From Deltaproteobacteria bacterium (GTDB lineage Bacteria > Myxococcota_A > Polyangia > Haliangiales > Haliangiaceae): a DNA stretch of 64,000 nt. The notes beneath the pieces were generated by a model that saw only the letters and a program-made list of their open reading frames with translations, was not told the origin of the DNA and did not search any database. Shown piece after piece: positions 1-9,727 of the stretch; position 1 is the stretch's first letter; every line of letters begins with the position of its first letter. A program made the position numbers and the translations under genes. The stretch spans positions 40,924 through 104,923 of the forward strand of contig JAIOQA010000312.1 of the NCBI GenBank assembly GCA_021413675.1, given 5' to 3'.

Positions 1-2
1 CG

Positions 3-617
3 GGTTCGGGCTCGGGCTCGGCGGTCGTTCCGCCGCCCGCGCCGGTGAACCCCGAGGACGTGCCCGTCGATCTGCGCCTGCGCCAGATCGAGCAGCGCGT
101 GCAGTCGCTCAAGGAGCGCGCCTGGCAGCACAAGGCGCACATCGCGATGATCAAGGAAGCGGTCATCGGCGGCGGCGTCGGCGCGCAGGCGTCGATCACG
201 CACGAGAACAACATGGGCGCGTCGTTCCGGCTCATCAAGCTGACCTACTCGCTCGACGGCACGCAGGTGTTCTCGAAGTCCGACGACGACGGCGAGACGC
301 TCTACAAGGAAAAGACCTTCGACATCGTGACCGGCCCGATCGCGCCGGGCAGCCACACGCTGGCGGTCCACGCGATCTACCGCGGTCACGGCTACGGCGT
401 GTTCAAGTACCTCGACAAGTACACGTTCACGGTCCGCTCGGCGCACACGTTCACCGTCGGCGAGGGCAAGTCGACCAAGGTCCAGGCGGTCGCGTACGAG
501 AAGGGCAAGGCCAACACGCCGCTCGAGAAGCGCCCCGCGATCGAGTTCAAGGTCACGTCCGCCGCGCCCGACGCCACTCCGGCGCCCGCCGCCGCCACTC
601 CCACCGCGGGGAAGTGA
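3..617 (+). CDS. Uncharacterised protein with proline-rich linker, helical segment and beta-rich domain (5' end outside window)
   Basis: The frame is open to the left edge, so the start lies outside the window; the GTG at 45 sits inside a Gly-Ser and Pro-Ala linker and is not a convincing start. After the linker comes a helical, heptad-like stretch (RLRQIEQRVQSLKERAWQHK) and then a beta-rich domain of about 110 residues containing GPIAPGSHTLAVHAIYRGHG, followed by a Pro/Ala-rich tail. I do not recognise a named family. It ends one base before the next gene and is therefore probably the upstream member of the same operon, suggesting an envelope role beside the TPR proteins. The visible part cannot show whether a signal peptide is present. 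Confidence 0.75.
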   Translation, partial: GSGSGSAVVPPPAPVNPEDVPVDLRLRQIEQRVQSLKERAWQHKAHIAMIKEAVIGGGVGAQASITHENNMGASFRLIKLTYSLDGTQVFSKSDDDGETLYKEKTFDIVTGPIAPGSHTLAVHAIYRGHGYGVFKYLDKYTFTVRSAHTFTVGEGKSTKVQAVAYEKGKANTPLEKRPAIEFKVTSAAPDATPAPAAATPTAGK

Positions 618-618
618 C

Positions 619-3108
619 ATGTCCAGGCCTCGTTCCAACCGGGCCTCGCTGGCCCCGGGTGGCGTGCGACGCTGGTCGCGACGCGCCCTCTACGCGGCGA
701 CGCTCGCGCTCGGCCTCGGGCTCGCGCGCCCGGGCCACGCCGACACGCTGCCGCCGATCGCGAGCGCGCTGAAGGGCGCCGAGGCCGAGGCCGACGCGCT
801 CGGCAAGGGCATCCAGCGCCCCGACCGCGCCACCGGCGGCAAGGCCGAGTTCGCGCGCCACCTCGTCGACGCGCAGGTCGCGTTCCGCCTCGGCAACTTC
901 GCCGACTGCGTGACGCTGCTCTACGACGTGATCGGCCAGGGCAAGGGCGCCCCCGACTACGACGTCGCGCTCTACTTCATGGGCGAGGCGAGCTACCAGC
1001 GCGGCGATCGCGGCGCGGCGCGCAGCTACTTCCAGCAGCTCGTCACCGAGGTGCCGACCAGCAAGTTCGAGGTCAAGGCGCTCGAGCGCCTGGTCGATCT
1101 CGCGATCGCGCTGGGCGAGCCGACCGCGGCCGCCGACGCGGTGAGCGCGCTCGATCGCGTGTCCGGCGAGCGGACACAGGAGATCGCGTACGTCCGCGGC
1201 AAGTACGCGCTGGCCACCGGCCAGAACGAGGAGGCGCTGCACTGGTTCACCGAGATCGGGACCACCGGCGACTTCGCGTTCCAGGCGGCGTACCTGTCGG
1301 GCACGACCTACGTCGCGATGGGTGACCTCGGCAAGGCCGCGCAGGTCTTCGCCGACATCGTCGCGAAGCAGCCCAAGAAGCCCAACGAGCGCCGCGTGAC
1401 CGAGATGGCCGCGCTCGCGCTCGGCCGGATCTACTACGAGCGCGATCAGCCGGCGAAGGCGATCGACGCGTACCTCATGATCGATCGCAAGAGCGATCTG
1501 TTCGACGACGCGCTCTTCGAGGTCGCGTGGGTCTACGTGAAGGGCAAGCAGTTCGATCGGGCGCTGCGCGCGCTCGAGCTGCTCGCGCTCAACGATCCCA
1601 GCTCGCAGAAGCTGTCGACCGTCCGGATCCTCGAGGGCAACCTGCGCATCCGCAAGGCGCAGAACATCCACCAGCAGCAGATCGACGGCGTCTTCACCGG
1701 CAAGGCGGATCCCGAGGCGGAGTACAAGAAGGCCGAGGAGCTGTTCGCCTCGACCCGCGACCTCTACGGCCCCGCGTACCACGCGCTCGCCGATCTGGTC
1801 GCCGCCCAGGGCGACGGCGGCAAGTACATGCCGCAGATCACCGGCCGCGCCGCCGCCGGGTTCCAGATCCACGAGACCCTGCCCGAGGTCGCGGCCTCGT
1901 GGCTGCGCGCCGAGCCCACGGTCCAGCGCATCGTCGCGATCGAGAACGACCTGGCCGAGATCCAGGCCAACATCTCGAACGCCGAGCGCTCTATCGCGCG
2001 GCTCAAGGTCACGCTCGCCTCGCCCGATCCGCTGGCGGCCTTCCCGACGCTGGTCGAGCGCCGCGGCCGGGTCCGCGAGGTCCGGACCACCGTGGTCAAC
2101 CAGCGCCAGCTCCTCGCCGACGAGGAGTACGAGCTGGTCAAGGGCGCCAAGGGCACCGACATGATGGAGCTCGAGTCGGCGCACCTCGCCCGCGCAAAGG
2201 CGGCCGAGGCGTTCGCGCAGATCCCCGAGCAGCGCGCCGCGCAGTTCGAGGCGGCGACCGCGATGCAGGCGAAGATCGACGACTACGACAAGCAGCTCTC
2301 GGAGGCGGCGGCCGCGGTCAACTCGATCGAGGCCACCGGCGCCGCGATCCGCACGTACCTCACGAGCATGCCGTCGATGCCGCCGGACGTGCGCGCGACG
2401 GTCGAGCAGCAGCTCGGCGAGTTCGGCCCCGACATCGACGCCGACGAGGCCGAGATCGAGGCCCTGCACCGCGAGATCGCGCTGGCCCGCGAGGCCACCG
2501 CGCCGGTCGACACGCTGCGGCCGCAGGAGCTGCAGCTCCGCGCCGCGCTGCTGGCCGCGCTCGACGACGAGCACATCGCGGCGTCGCGCCAGCTCGCGAG
2601 CACCAGCGGCGACACCCGCAAGCGCGCCGATCTGATCGCCGCGATGATCGCGCAGGCCAAGCGGGTCGACGCGCGCCTCGACAGCGACGACAAGGACCTC
2701 GATCAGGTGGCGGCCGCGGCCACCGCCGACACCAAGCTCGAGCTCGAGCGCCAGAGCACCCAGCTCGTCACCTTCCGCACCCAGCTCGACGCCGTCGACG
2801 CGGAGTCCCAGGCGATCGGCGGCGAGCTGCTCACCGCCTCGTTCGACGTGGTCAAGACCAAGCTCTACGACATCCTCGTGCGCGCCGACGTCGGCGTGAT
2901 CGACGTGTCGTGGTCGCGCAAGGAGGAGGCCGGCGACGAGCAGAAGCGGCTGAACCTCGAGAAGCAGCGCGAGGTGAAGCAGATCAAGGACGAGTTCCGC
3001 GAGATCCTCGAGGAGGCTGAGCCGGCGCCCGCGCCGACCCCGCCGCCGAACGGAGATCCCGGCGCCGCGCCCGCGGGCACGCCCGCCCCGACCGGAGGCA
3101 CGCGCTGA
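619..3108 (+). CDS. Periplasmic tetratricopeptide-repeat protein with long coiled-coil C-terminus
   Basis: 829 residues. A twin-arginine-rich n-region and hydrophobic stretch (about residues 22-41, ending GHADT) form a probable signal peptide. Residues about 75-380 contain helical pairs typical of TPR/BamD-like repeats (for example ALYFMGEASYQRGDRGAARS). Residues about 430-800 are rich in heptads and Glu/Lys/Ala and should form coiled coil; the extreme C-terminus is Pro/Ala rich. It overlaps the next gene by one base (TGATG), so the two are translationally coupled. By neighbourhood it belongs to a Glt/Nfs-type (gliding motility / spore coat) envelope cluster, where large TPR proteins such as GltD/AgmU occur; exact orthology cannot be assigned by eye. 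Confidence 0.8.
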   Translation: MSRPRSNRASLAPGGVRRWSRRALYAATLALGLGLARPGHADTLPPIASALKGAEAEADALGKGIQRPDRATGGKAEFARHLVDAQVAFRLGNFADCVTLLYDVIGQGKGAPDYDVALYFMGEASYQRGDRGAARSYFQQLVTEVPTSKFEVKALERLVDLAIALGEPTAAADAVSALDRVSGERTQEIAYVRGKYALATGQNEEALHWFTEIGTTGDFAFQAAYLSGTTYVAMGDLGKAAQVFADIVAKQPKKPNERRVTEMAALALGRIYYERDQPAKAIDAYLMIDRKSDLFDDALFEVAWVYVKGKQFDRALRALELLALNDPSSQKLSTVRILEGNLRIRKAQNIHQQQIDGVFTGKADPEAEYKKAEELFASTRDLYGPAYHALADLVAAQGDGGKYMPQITGRAAAGFQIHETLPEVAASWLRAEPTVQRIVAIENDLAEIQANISNAERSIARLKVTLASPDPLAAFPTLVERRGRVREVRTTVVNQRQLLADEEYELVKGAKGTDMMELESAHLARAKAAEAFAQIPEQRAAQFEAATAMQAKIDDYDKQLSEAAAAVNSIEATGAAIRTYLTSMPSMPPDVRATVEQQLGEFGPDIDADEAEIEALHREIALAREATAPVDTLRPQELQLRAALLAALDDEHIAASRQLASTSGDTRKRADLIAAMIAQAKRVDARLDSDDKDLDQVAAAATADTKLELERQSTQLVTFRTQLDAVDAESQAIGGELLTASFDVVKTKLYDILVRADVGVIDVSWSRKEEAGDEQKRLNLEKQREVKQIKDEFREILEEAEPAPAPTPPPNGDPGAAPAGTPAPTGGTR

Positions 3109-6100
3109 TGCGCTCCACTCATCCGACCCGCGCGATCGCGGCCGCGCTCACCGCGGCGATCTCGCTGACCTCGACCGCGCCGCTCTACGCGCAGCCGGGC
3201 GGGACGCCGATCGGCGCCGCGCCCACCGACCCCGCACCCGCGCCGACGCCTGCCACGCCCGGCGAGACCGGCACGCCCAACGTCGTGCCGCCGCCGGCGC
3301 CGATGCCGGCGATCCAGCCGCCCGCGCCGCTGTCGGCCGACGAGAAGAAGGTCCTGCGCGACGTCGAGCTGCAGTACGAACGGTTCCAGCAGGTCGCCGA
3401 CCAGCACGCCGCGCGCATGCGCACGATCCTCCATCAGGAGTACGACCAGCGCACGCAGGCGCTCGAGAAGAAGTACGCCGATCGGATCGCGAAGGTCGAG
3501 AAGGACAAGGCCGATCGCCAGGCCGAGACCATCACGCTCCTCGAGAAGTTCCTGGTCGACCACCCGGCCCACCAGGAGTTCACGCCGGACGCGATGTTCC
3601 GGCTCGCGAGCCTCTACCTCGACACCGCCGAGCAGCAGGTCGACCTCGACGACAACCCCGAGGCGATGGCCGACTACTCCAGGTCGCTCGACCTCTGGCA
3701 GAAGATCCTCGACCAGTTCCCGAAGTACCGGCAGCTGCCCTCGACCCTGTTCCTGCTGGCCTACTACGGCCGCACCAAGGACGAGCGCAAGTCGCTGCAG
3801 CTGTTCCTCAGCCTGGTCTGCGCCAACAAGTACAAGTGGACCGACGCCCCGCCGCCGGTCCCGACCCGCGAGCAGGCGATCGCGGCCTCGGACCGCAAGC
3901 AGCTCTCCGACAAGTACGCCGACTGCAAGGCGATGGACGGCGCCGATCCGGATCTGCAGCAGCACGCGTGGGTCCGCGGCATCGCCGACTACCACTTCAC
4001 CGTCCCGGGCGAGCTCGACGAGGGCATCGCGGCGTACCGCAAGGTCGTCGATGTCGACAAGGAGTCGCCGCTCTACGCCGAGGCGCTCTACAAGCTGGCG
4101 TGGTCGTTCTACAAGCGCGACTTCCTGCTCGACGCGATCAAGCGCTTCGATGAATCGGTCGTCCTCTACGACCAGATCGTCGCGCGCGGCGACACCCCGC
4201 CGCTCGAGTTGCGCGACGAGGCCCTGCAGTACATCTCGGTCGCGTTCACCGATCCGTGGGACGGCGAGACCGACACCGATCCGGTGAAGTCGTTCGACCG
4301 CGCCAAGGAGTTCTACAAGGACCGGATGACCCAGCCCCACGTCCGCGACGTGTGGGTCGCGATGGGCCACGCCTTCATGGAGCTCCAGGCCTACGACCAG
4401 GCCGTCGACTCCTTCAAGATCGCGATCGGGTCGCCGTGGGAGCTCAACCCCAACAACCCGGTCGTCCACCAGGAGATCGTCGACGCGTACCACGCCAAGG
4501 GCGACAAGTACGCCGAGGACAACGCCGCCGCCGAGCTGGCCATCAAGTACGCGCCGGGCTCGCCCTGGTACGTCGCCAACGAGAAGGATCGGCAGGCGAT
4601 GGACAACCAGCGCCGCATCGCCGAGCGCGCGCTCTACGCCGCGGCCCGCAACACGCACACCTCGGCGACCGAGCTGCGCAAGGAGTACGAGGCCGGCGGC
4701 AAGAAGGAAGCCGCGATCCGCGAGGAGTACCTGGGCCTCTACTCGAAGGCCGTCGAGCTGTACCAGACGTACATCCAGCAGTACCCGGAGTCGGACTACG
4801 TCTACGAGCTGACCTTCTTCATGGGCGAGGCGCTGTACTTCAGCGAGCACTACATGGAGGCGGTCGATCAGTACACGTGGGTCCGCGATCACCGCGACCT
4901 GTCGCAGCAGTACTTCCTCGACGCCGCGAGCGGCGTGGTCGCGTCGTACCAGGCCGAGGCCGACAAGCAGGTCGCCGCCGGCACGATCCAGCCGCTCAAG
5001 GTCCCGACCTCCGAGGAGCTGAAGGCGCTGCCGCAGCCGCTGCAGGCCCAGCCGATCCCCGACGTCTACCTGAAGCTCCAGGCCGAGTGGGACAACTACC
5101 AGAACATCGTCCCGGATCCGAAGACCGCGCCGCAGCAGGGCATCAACGCCGCGCTGGTGTCGCTCGCGTACCTCCACATCGAAGATGCGGTCGCGCGCTT
5201 CAACAAGGTGATGAAGAACTTCTGCGGCACCCCGGAGTACGCCAAGGCCAAGGACGGCCTGCTGGCGATCTACGAGGCGACCAGCCAGCTCGACAAGTTC
5301 CAGGAGACCAACACCGACTTCATCAAGTCGGGATGTGGTGATGCCAAGGCGATTGACCTCGCCAAGTCGCAGAACCGGTCGATCGACTTCAAGAAGGCAG
5401 GCGAGCTCTACGCCTCGAAGCAGTACGTGCAGGCCGGCGACGCCTTCTACAACTATTACAAGACCGCGCCGGCCGGCGACGCGGACCTGCCGACCGCGCT
5501 CTACAACTCCGCCGTCGCCTACAAGCTGGGCGAGCGGCCGAAGACCGCCATCAGCCTGTTCAAGGAGTTCACGAGCAACAAGGACAAGGCGTTCCGCGAG
5601 TCGTCGTACTACCTCGAGGCGATGCGGCTGACCGCGGTCAGCTACCAGGCCACGTACGACTACAACACCGCGATCGCTACGTACCTCGATCTCCACGACC
5701 TCGCGAAGACCGCCAAGAAGAAGGGCCTCAAGCCGCCCGAGCCGATCCCCGGCGAGCCGGCGCGCACGTTCGACCAGGTCGCGCTCGACGCGCTGTTCAA
5801 CGCCGCGGTGCTCGCGGAGCTCAACCGCGACTTCAAGAAGTCGCTCGAGCTCTACGGCCGCTACTCGGCCGAGGAGACCAACAAGCGCAACAAGGATCGC
5901 GCGCTGTGGGCGGTCGCGCGCATCTACAAGGCCAGCGGCGATGTCACCTCGCTGACCGAGACCTACGACAAGTGGCGCCGGCTCTACGGCAACGACGCCG
6001 GCAACGAGGACGACTACGTGATGTCGTTCTACGAGACCTCCAAGCTGTGGCAGCGCAAGGGCCGCACGCCCCAGGCCGACGCCGCCGGTCGCGACACGAT

Positions 6101-6665
6101 CGACGCCTGGCGCAAGAAGGGCGCGACCAAGAACTCGGTCGGCGCGAAGGTCGCCGGCGAGTGGGCGCTGGTGTTCGCGGAGCGCAGCTACTTCGCGAAG
6201 TTCGAGCCGTTCGCCTGGAAGACCGCGGCCAAGACCGACAAGGAGCTCAAGGCCCGCAAGGCCGAGCTCGACAAGCTCGCGCGCACCACCCAGGACACCT
6301 ACGTGGCGCTCGATGACTTTGGCGTTGCCGAGTACTCGATGGCGGCCAAGGTTCGCTACGGCGAGGTGCTGTTCAAGTACACCGAGAAGTTCACCCAGCA
6401 GCCGACGCCGAAGTTCATCGTGGACCTCAACAACCGCAACCCCGACGCCGACGCGATCGCGAAGTACGAGGACGCGCTGTCGCGCAACCTCCAGCCGAAC
6501 ATCGATCAGGCCAAGGCGCAGTGGTCGGAGGTCGTCGACCTCGCCAAGAAGAACGGCGTGTCGAACAAGTGGTCGCAGATCGCCCTCGAGGACCTCGGTA
6601 CCGAGTTCCCCGACCAGTTCCCGGTGCTGCACCAGGAGCTGTTCCAGGGCACGGAGGCCCCGTGA
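3108..6665 (+). CDS. Large periplasmic TPR protein, GltD/AgmU-like by size and context
   Basis: 1185 residues with a signal peptide (residues 1-29, cleavage near LYAQP), a Pro-rich linker to about residue 75, a short helical region, and then TPR-type repeats over most of the remaining length (examples: MFRLASLYLDTAEQQ, ALYKLAWSFYKRDFLLDAIK, FFMGEALYFSEHYMEAVDQY). The length is close to that of Myxococcus GltD/AgmU (about 1200 residues, TPR, periplasmic), and it is followed in order by a TPR lipoprotein, a small secreted protein and an FHA/AgmX protein, the same order as gltD-gltE-gltF-gltG. I infer a scaffold role linking inner- and outer-membrane parts of that machine. The alternative is a generic TPR scaffold. 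Confidence 0.78.
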   Translation: MRSTHPTRAIAAALTAAISLTSTAPLYAQPGGTPIGAAPTDPAPAPTPATPGETGTPNVVPPPAPMPAIQPPAPLSADEKKVLRDVELQYERFQQVADQHAARMRTILHQEYDQRTQALEKKYADRIAKVEKDKADRQAETITLLEKFLVDHPAHQEFTPDAMFRLASLYLDTAEQQVDLDDNPEAMADYSRSLDLWQKILDQFPKYRQLPSTLFLLAYYGRTKDERKSLQLFLSLVCANKYKWTDAPPPVPTREQAIAASDRKQLSDKYADCKAMDGADPDLQQHAWVRGIADYHFTVPGELDEGIAAYRKVVDVDKESPLYAEALYKLAWSFYKRDFLLDAIKRFDESVVLYDQIVARGDTPPLELRDEALQYISVAFTDPWDGETDTDPVKSFDRAKEFYKDRMTQPHVRDVWVAMGHAFMELQAYDQAVDSFKIAIGSPWELNPNNPVVHQEIVDAYHAKGDKYAEDNAAAELAIKYAPGSPWYVANEKDRQAMDNQRRIAERALYAAARNTHTSATELRKEYEAGGKKEAAIREEYLGLYSKAVELYQTYIQQYPESDYVYELTFFMGEALYFSEHYMEAVDQYTWVRDHRDLSQQYFLDAASGVVASYQAEADKQVAAGTIQPLKVPTSEELKALPQPLQAQPIPDVYLKLQAEWDNYQNIVPDPKTAPQQGINAALVSLAYLHIEDAVARFNKVMKNFCGTPEYAKAKDGLLAIYEATSQLDKFQETNTDFIKSGCGDAKAIDLAKSQNRSIDFKKAGELYASKQYVQAGDAFYNYYKTAPAGDADLPTALYNSAVAYKLGERPKTAISLFKEFTSNKDKAFRESSYYLEAMRLTAVSYQATYDYNTAIATYLDLHDLAKTAKKKGLKPPEPIPGEPARTFDQVALDALFNAAVLAELNRDFKKSLELYGRYSAEETNKRNKDRALWAVARIYKASGDVTSLTETYDKWRRLYGNDAGNEDDYVMSFYETSKLWQRKGRTPQADAAGRDTIDAWRKKGATKNSVGAKVAGEWALVFAERSYFAKFEPFAWKTAAKTDKELKARKAELDKLARTTQDTYVALDDFGVAEYSMAAKVRYGEVLFKYTEKFTQQPTPKFIVDLNNRNPDADAIAKYEDALSRNLQPNIDQAKAQWSEVVDLAKKNGVSNKWSQIALEDLGTEFPDQFPVLHQELFQGTEAP

Positions 6666-6766
6666 GCAAGTCCTTGAAGTTCTCGGCCCTTGGCTCGACC
6701 CTTGGCGCGGCGGTCGCGGTGGAAAATCACGTAGATCGCCGGGTGACCCCGGGCGTTTCTAGTCGC

Positions 6767-7876
6767 ATGCGCCGCGTGTCGTCCCTGGCTCTTGCCCTCT
6801 CGGTGGCCCTCGGGCTCACCGCGTGCGGCGGCAAGAACAAGGGCGCGGCCAAGCCGACCCCGGGCAGCGGCAGCTCCAGCGAGGGCCACATGTCCGACGG
6901 CGATCCCGTCGGCGACGGCACGCCGGGCGGCGGCGGTGGCACGGGCGGCGGCGACATGGGCGGCGGCGGTGGCGACATGGGCGGCGGCGGCGGCTCCAGC
7001 GCTGGCGGCGGTGGCAGTGCGATCGACGAGGGCCCGCGCCCACCGATCACGCCGCCCAACCTCGATCCGAGCCCCGAGCAGGCGCGCGCCGCGGTCAACC
7101 AGCACCTCAACGCCGGTCGCCTCGCTCTCCGGGGCAAGACGCCGGATCCGGACCTCGCGCTGCGCGAGGCCCAGGCCGCGCTCGCGGTCGATGCGACCAG
7201 CGTCGACGCGGTCGTCGTGATGGCCCACGCCTACTACCAGAAGCGGCTCTACGACACGGCCGAGGTCCTCCTCGACATGCTGTTCAAGGACCGCGAGGTC
7301 GCGCGCAAGAACGCGGGCGTCTACTACGTCTACGGCCTCATCTACGACAAGACCAACCAGGACCAGAAGGCCTTCGTCGCGTACCAGAAGGCGGTCGAGC
7401 TCGACAGCGACTACACCAGCGCGCTGGTGAACCTCGGCATCCATCAGCTCGCGAACAAGCAGTACGCCGACGCGGTCCGCACCTACGAGAAGGTCGGGCA
7501 GCTCGGGCTGTCCGATGCGCCCACGCTCAACGCGCTGGGCTCGGCCTACCGCGGTCGCGCCTCGGATTACGATCCGGGCTCGTCGGAGCGCGATGGCTGG
7601 CTGCTCAAGGCCGAGGCCGCCTACAAGCGCGCGCAGATGGCCGATGGCACCTATGGCCAGGCCTACTACAACCTCGGCTTGCTCTACCTCGATGCCGATC
7701 CGTTCCCGGGTCCGCTCGATACGCTGGTCCGCCTCAACCGGGCCAAGACCTACTTCGAGCAGTACAAGGACCTCCCGGGCGTCGACATGAAGCTCCACGA
7801 CGAGCGCATCAAGGACGTCTCCAAGCTCATCAAGCGCGAAGAGAAGAAGCGCAAGAAAGCGGAGAAGAACCCATGA
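6767..7876 (+). CDS. TPR lipoprotein, GltE/AglT-like
   Basis: 369 residues. I chose the ATG at 6767 because it gives a clean lipoprotein signal peptide with lipobox LTAC and the lipidated cysteine at residue 20; the frame is open further upstream but has no such start. A Gly-rich linker (about residues 55-90) leads to TPR repeats (for example AYYQKRLYDTAEVLLDML, ALVNLGIHQLANKQYADAV) up to a Lys-rich C-terminus. It overlaps the next gene by four bases (ATGA). In Myxococcus the TPR lipoprotein AglT/GltE occupies the same position between GltD and GltF and sits at the outer membrane. About 100 bases separate it from the preceding gene, so it may have its own promoter. Confidence 0.82.
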   Translation: MRRVSSLALALSVALGLTACGGKNKGAAKPTPGSGSSSEGHMSDGDPVGDGTPGGGGGTGGGDMGGGGGDMGGGGGSSAGGGGSAIDEGPRPPITPPNLDPSPEQARAAVNQHLNAGRLALRGKTPDPDLALREAQAALAVDATSVDAVVVMAHAYYQKRLYDTAEVLLDMLFKDREVARKNAGVYYVYGLIYDKTNQDQKAFVAYQKAVELDSDYTSALVNLGIHQLANKQYADAVRTYEKVGQLGLSDAPTLNALGSAYRGRASDYDPGSSERDGWLLKAEAAYKRAQMADGTYGQAYYNLGLLYLDADPFPGPLDTLVRLNRAKTYFEQYKDLPGVDMKLHDERIKDVSKLIKREEKKRKKAEKNP

Positions 7877-8184
7877 CCCATCGCGCCCTCGTCACCGCCG
7901 TCGCTCTTGGTCTGCTCGCGGTCGCCGCGCCGGCATTCGCCGACAAGTGCGACGAGGACTCCGCCGAGAACCAGGAGAAGAAGGCCGGCAAGAACTTCCA
8001 CGTGAAGTACGAGAACGGCCAGAAGATCACCGTGATCGACACGCTGATCCACGTGTGCGGCAAGGTCCCGCGGCCCAGCGTCGTCTACGTGCTCCAGGCA
8101 AAGAACGTCGGCTACGAGTGGGAGAGTCTGAAGCAGGATTTTCTGCCGCTGATTCTCGACTCGGCTAAAAAGGCCCCCTTCTGA
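7873..8184 (+). CDS. Small secreted protein, GltF-like by position
   Basis: 103 residues starting inside the stop of the TPR lipoprotein gene (ATGA) and ending in a TGATG overlap with the next gene, so it is translated as part of a coupled set. Residues 1-22 are a signal peptide with cleavage after AFA; the mature part has two cysteines (DKCDEDS and HVCGKVP) that could form a disulfide, and a beta-rich pattern. Size, export signal and location between the GltE-like and GltG-like genes match gltF of Myxococcus, a small periplasmic protein of unknown biochemical role. The sequence itself has no motif I can name. Confidence 0.75.
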   Translation: MTHRALVTAVALGLLAVAAPAFADKCDEDSAENQEKKAGKNFHVKYENGQKITVIDTLIHVCGKVPRPSVVYVLQAKNVGYEWESLKQDFLPLILDSAKKAPF

Positions 8185-9608
8185 TGGCGACCGCCCGTCC
8201 ACAACAGAACCAGCAGGTCGCGGCTGGCCCGCGCCGGCGGATCCTCCGCATCGGCGTGCTGCTCGGTGGCAAGATCATCGAAGAGCGCCTGGTCCGCGAG
8301 CACACGTCGGTCTCGATCGGTCAGTCGGCGAAGAACACGTTCTCCGTCGCGATCGAGGCGCTGCCGCGCGAGTGGGTGCTGTTCGAGCTGCACGGCGATC
8401 AGTACTCGCTGCGCTTCAACAACCAGATGGATGGGCGCCTCTCCGATGGCAGCGGCGTCTACACGTTCGACGTCCTGCGCGCGGGCCGCGCGAAGAACAA
8501 CGGCGATCACTGGATCCTGCCGCTGGGCGAGCACTCGCGCGGCAAGGTCACCGTCGGTGACCTGACGCTGCTGTTCCAGTTCGTCACCGAGCCGCCCAAG
8601 CAGCCCCGGCCGATGCTGCCGGCGTCGGTGCGCGGCACGTTCGCCGACCGCATCGATCCCCACCTCGCGGTCACCGAGTCGGCGTCGATGATCCTGTGCT
8701 TCGGCATCTGGCTGTTCGCGATGCTGCACGACCCGTCGGTCGAGCAGTCGTTCGGGCAGCAGGCCTACGACCGAACCTTCAAGCCCGACACCTACGAGGC
8801 CAAGACCTTCGATCTGCCCGAGCAGGTCGCGGACGGCACCGACAAGGTTCCGGAGAAGCAGCCCGACAAGGGCCAGCCCGACAAGCCCAAGCCCGACCAG
8901 CCCAAGGGCGGCGACAAGGGCCCGACCGGGCCGAAGACCGACGACAAGACCGCCGGTGGTCGCGACAAGAACGACGCCGTCGCGCTGCAGGAGCAGGCGG
9001 TCGCCGCGGCCGATGGTCTGTTCTCCGAGGACGAGACCACCAACGGTCTGTCGGGCGGCATGGATCGCCGCAAGCCGGGCACCGATCTCGGTCAGCAGAT
9101 GCAGGACGTGAAGGACTCCGGCCGCAAGGTCGAGGTCGGTGGTGGCTCGGGGCGCGGCACGCGCGGCGACGGCGAGGCCCGCACCGGCACCGGCAAGGGC
9201 CCGGTCCTGAACGGCCCGAACGGTCCGGTCGATCCGAACGGCGGCAAGGGCGAGGAGAAGGTCCCGCCGGGTCGCATCAACGTGAGCGACAAGCAGTCGT
9301 TCGACGAGTCGACGCTGACGCCCGACGCGGTGCTGGCGAAGATCATGTCGGCGTACATGTCCGGCCTGAAGCGCTGCCACAAGGATCTGCTGAAGACCGA
9401 TCCGGTCGCGCGCGGCAAGGTCACGCTGAAGTTCACCGTGAGCGAGTCGGGCCGCGTCTCGAAGGCCTCGGTGAAGGGCTTCAACGACGGCCTCGACAGC
9501 TGCATCCAGGCGCGCGTGACCACGTGGCGCTTCGCCGAGCCCAAGGACAAGGACGGCGAAGGGACCGACGCCGACTTCCAGATCACGCTGGCGCTGCAGC
9601 CGGAGTGA
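8184..9608 (+). CDS. GltG/PglI-like protein: FHA-like head, one membrane helix, AgmX/PglI C-terminal domain
   Basis: 474 residues. Residues about 18-135 look like a forkhead-associated fold (core SVSIGQSAKNTF, then FNNQMDGRLSDG). One hydrophobic segment lies at about 163-181, followed by a long charged Lys/Pro/Gly linker. Residues about 375-474 form the AgmX/PglI C-terminal (TonB-like) domain with the usual cysteine pair (RCHKDLL and LDSCIQ) and the WRFAEP segment. This arrangement, with the FHA domain in the cytoplasm and the TonB-like domain in the periplasm, is that of GltG of the Glt motility or Nfs spore-coat machinery. The FHA part is degenerate, so phosphothreonine binding is not assured. 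It is the last gene before a strong terminator. Confidence 0.85.
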   Translation: MATARPQQNQQVAAGPRRRILRIGVLLGGKIIEERLVREHTSVSIGQSAKNTFSVAIEALPREWVLFELHGDQYSLRFNNQMDGRLSDGSGVYTFDVLRAGRAKNNGDHWILPLGEHSRGKVTVGDLTLLFQFVTEPPKQPRPMLPASVRGTFADRIDPHLAVTESASMILCFGIWLFAMLHDPSVEQSFGQQAYDRTFKPDTYEAKTFDLPEQVADGTDKVPEKQPDKGQPDKPKPDQPKGGDKGPTGPKTDDKTAGGRDKNDAVALQEQAVAAADGLFSEDETTNGLSGGMDRRKPGTDLGQQMQDVKDSGRKVEVGGGSGRGTRGDGEARTGTGKGPVLNGPNGPVDPNGGKGEEKVPPGRINVSDKQSFDESTLTPDAVLAKIMSAYMSGLKRCHKDLLKTDPVARGKVTLKFTVSESGRVSKASVKGFNDGLDSCIQARVTTWRFAEPKDKDGEGTDADFQITLALQPE

Positions 9609-9626
9609 GAGTCGGCTGACGGCGAG

Positions 9627-9660
9627 CGCGCCGGACGAGAGTCCGGCGCGTTGTCATTTT
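9627..9660 (+). terminator. Rho-independent terminator after the glt-like operon
   Basis: A perfect 10-bp stem (9627-9636 with 9641-9650, CGCGCCGGAC and its complement) with a GAGA tetraloop is followed by a T-rich tail ending TTTT at 9660. It lies 18 bases after the stop of the GltG-like gene and marks the end of that transcription unit. Confidence 0.85.
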
Positions 9661-9727
9661 CGGGCACGAGCAGGCACGCTGCGCGGAGCCAGTAGATCGC
9701 CGCACGCCGCGATGCGTCTGCAATCCC

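Noticed and set aside
553..2574. Antisense open frame opposite the first TPR gene
   Set aside because: Repetitive Arg/Leu/Asp sequence, overlaps a well-supported signal-peptide protein entirely.
2865..6632. Antisense open frame of 1255 codons opposite the large TPR gene
   Set aside because: Low-complexity Leu/Arg/Val/Glu sequence with no recognisable fold; a shadow of the TPR gene in a GC-rich genome.
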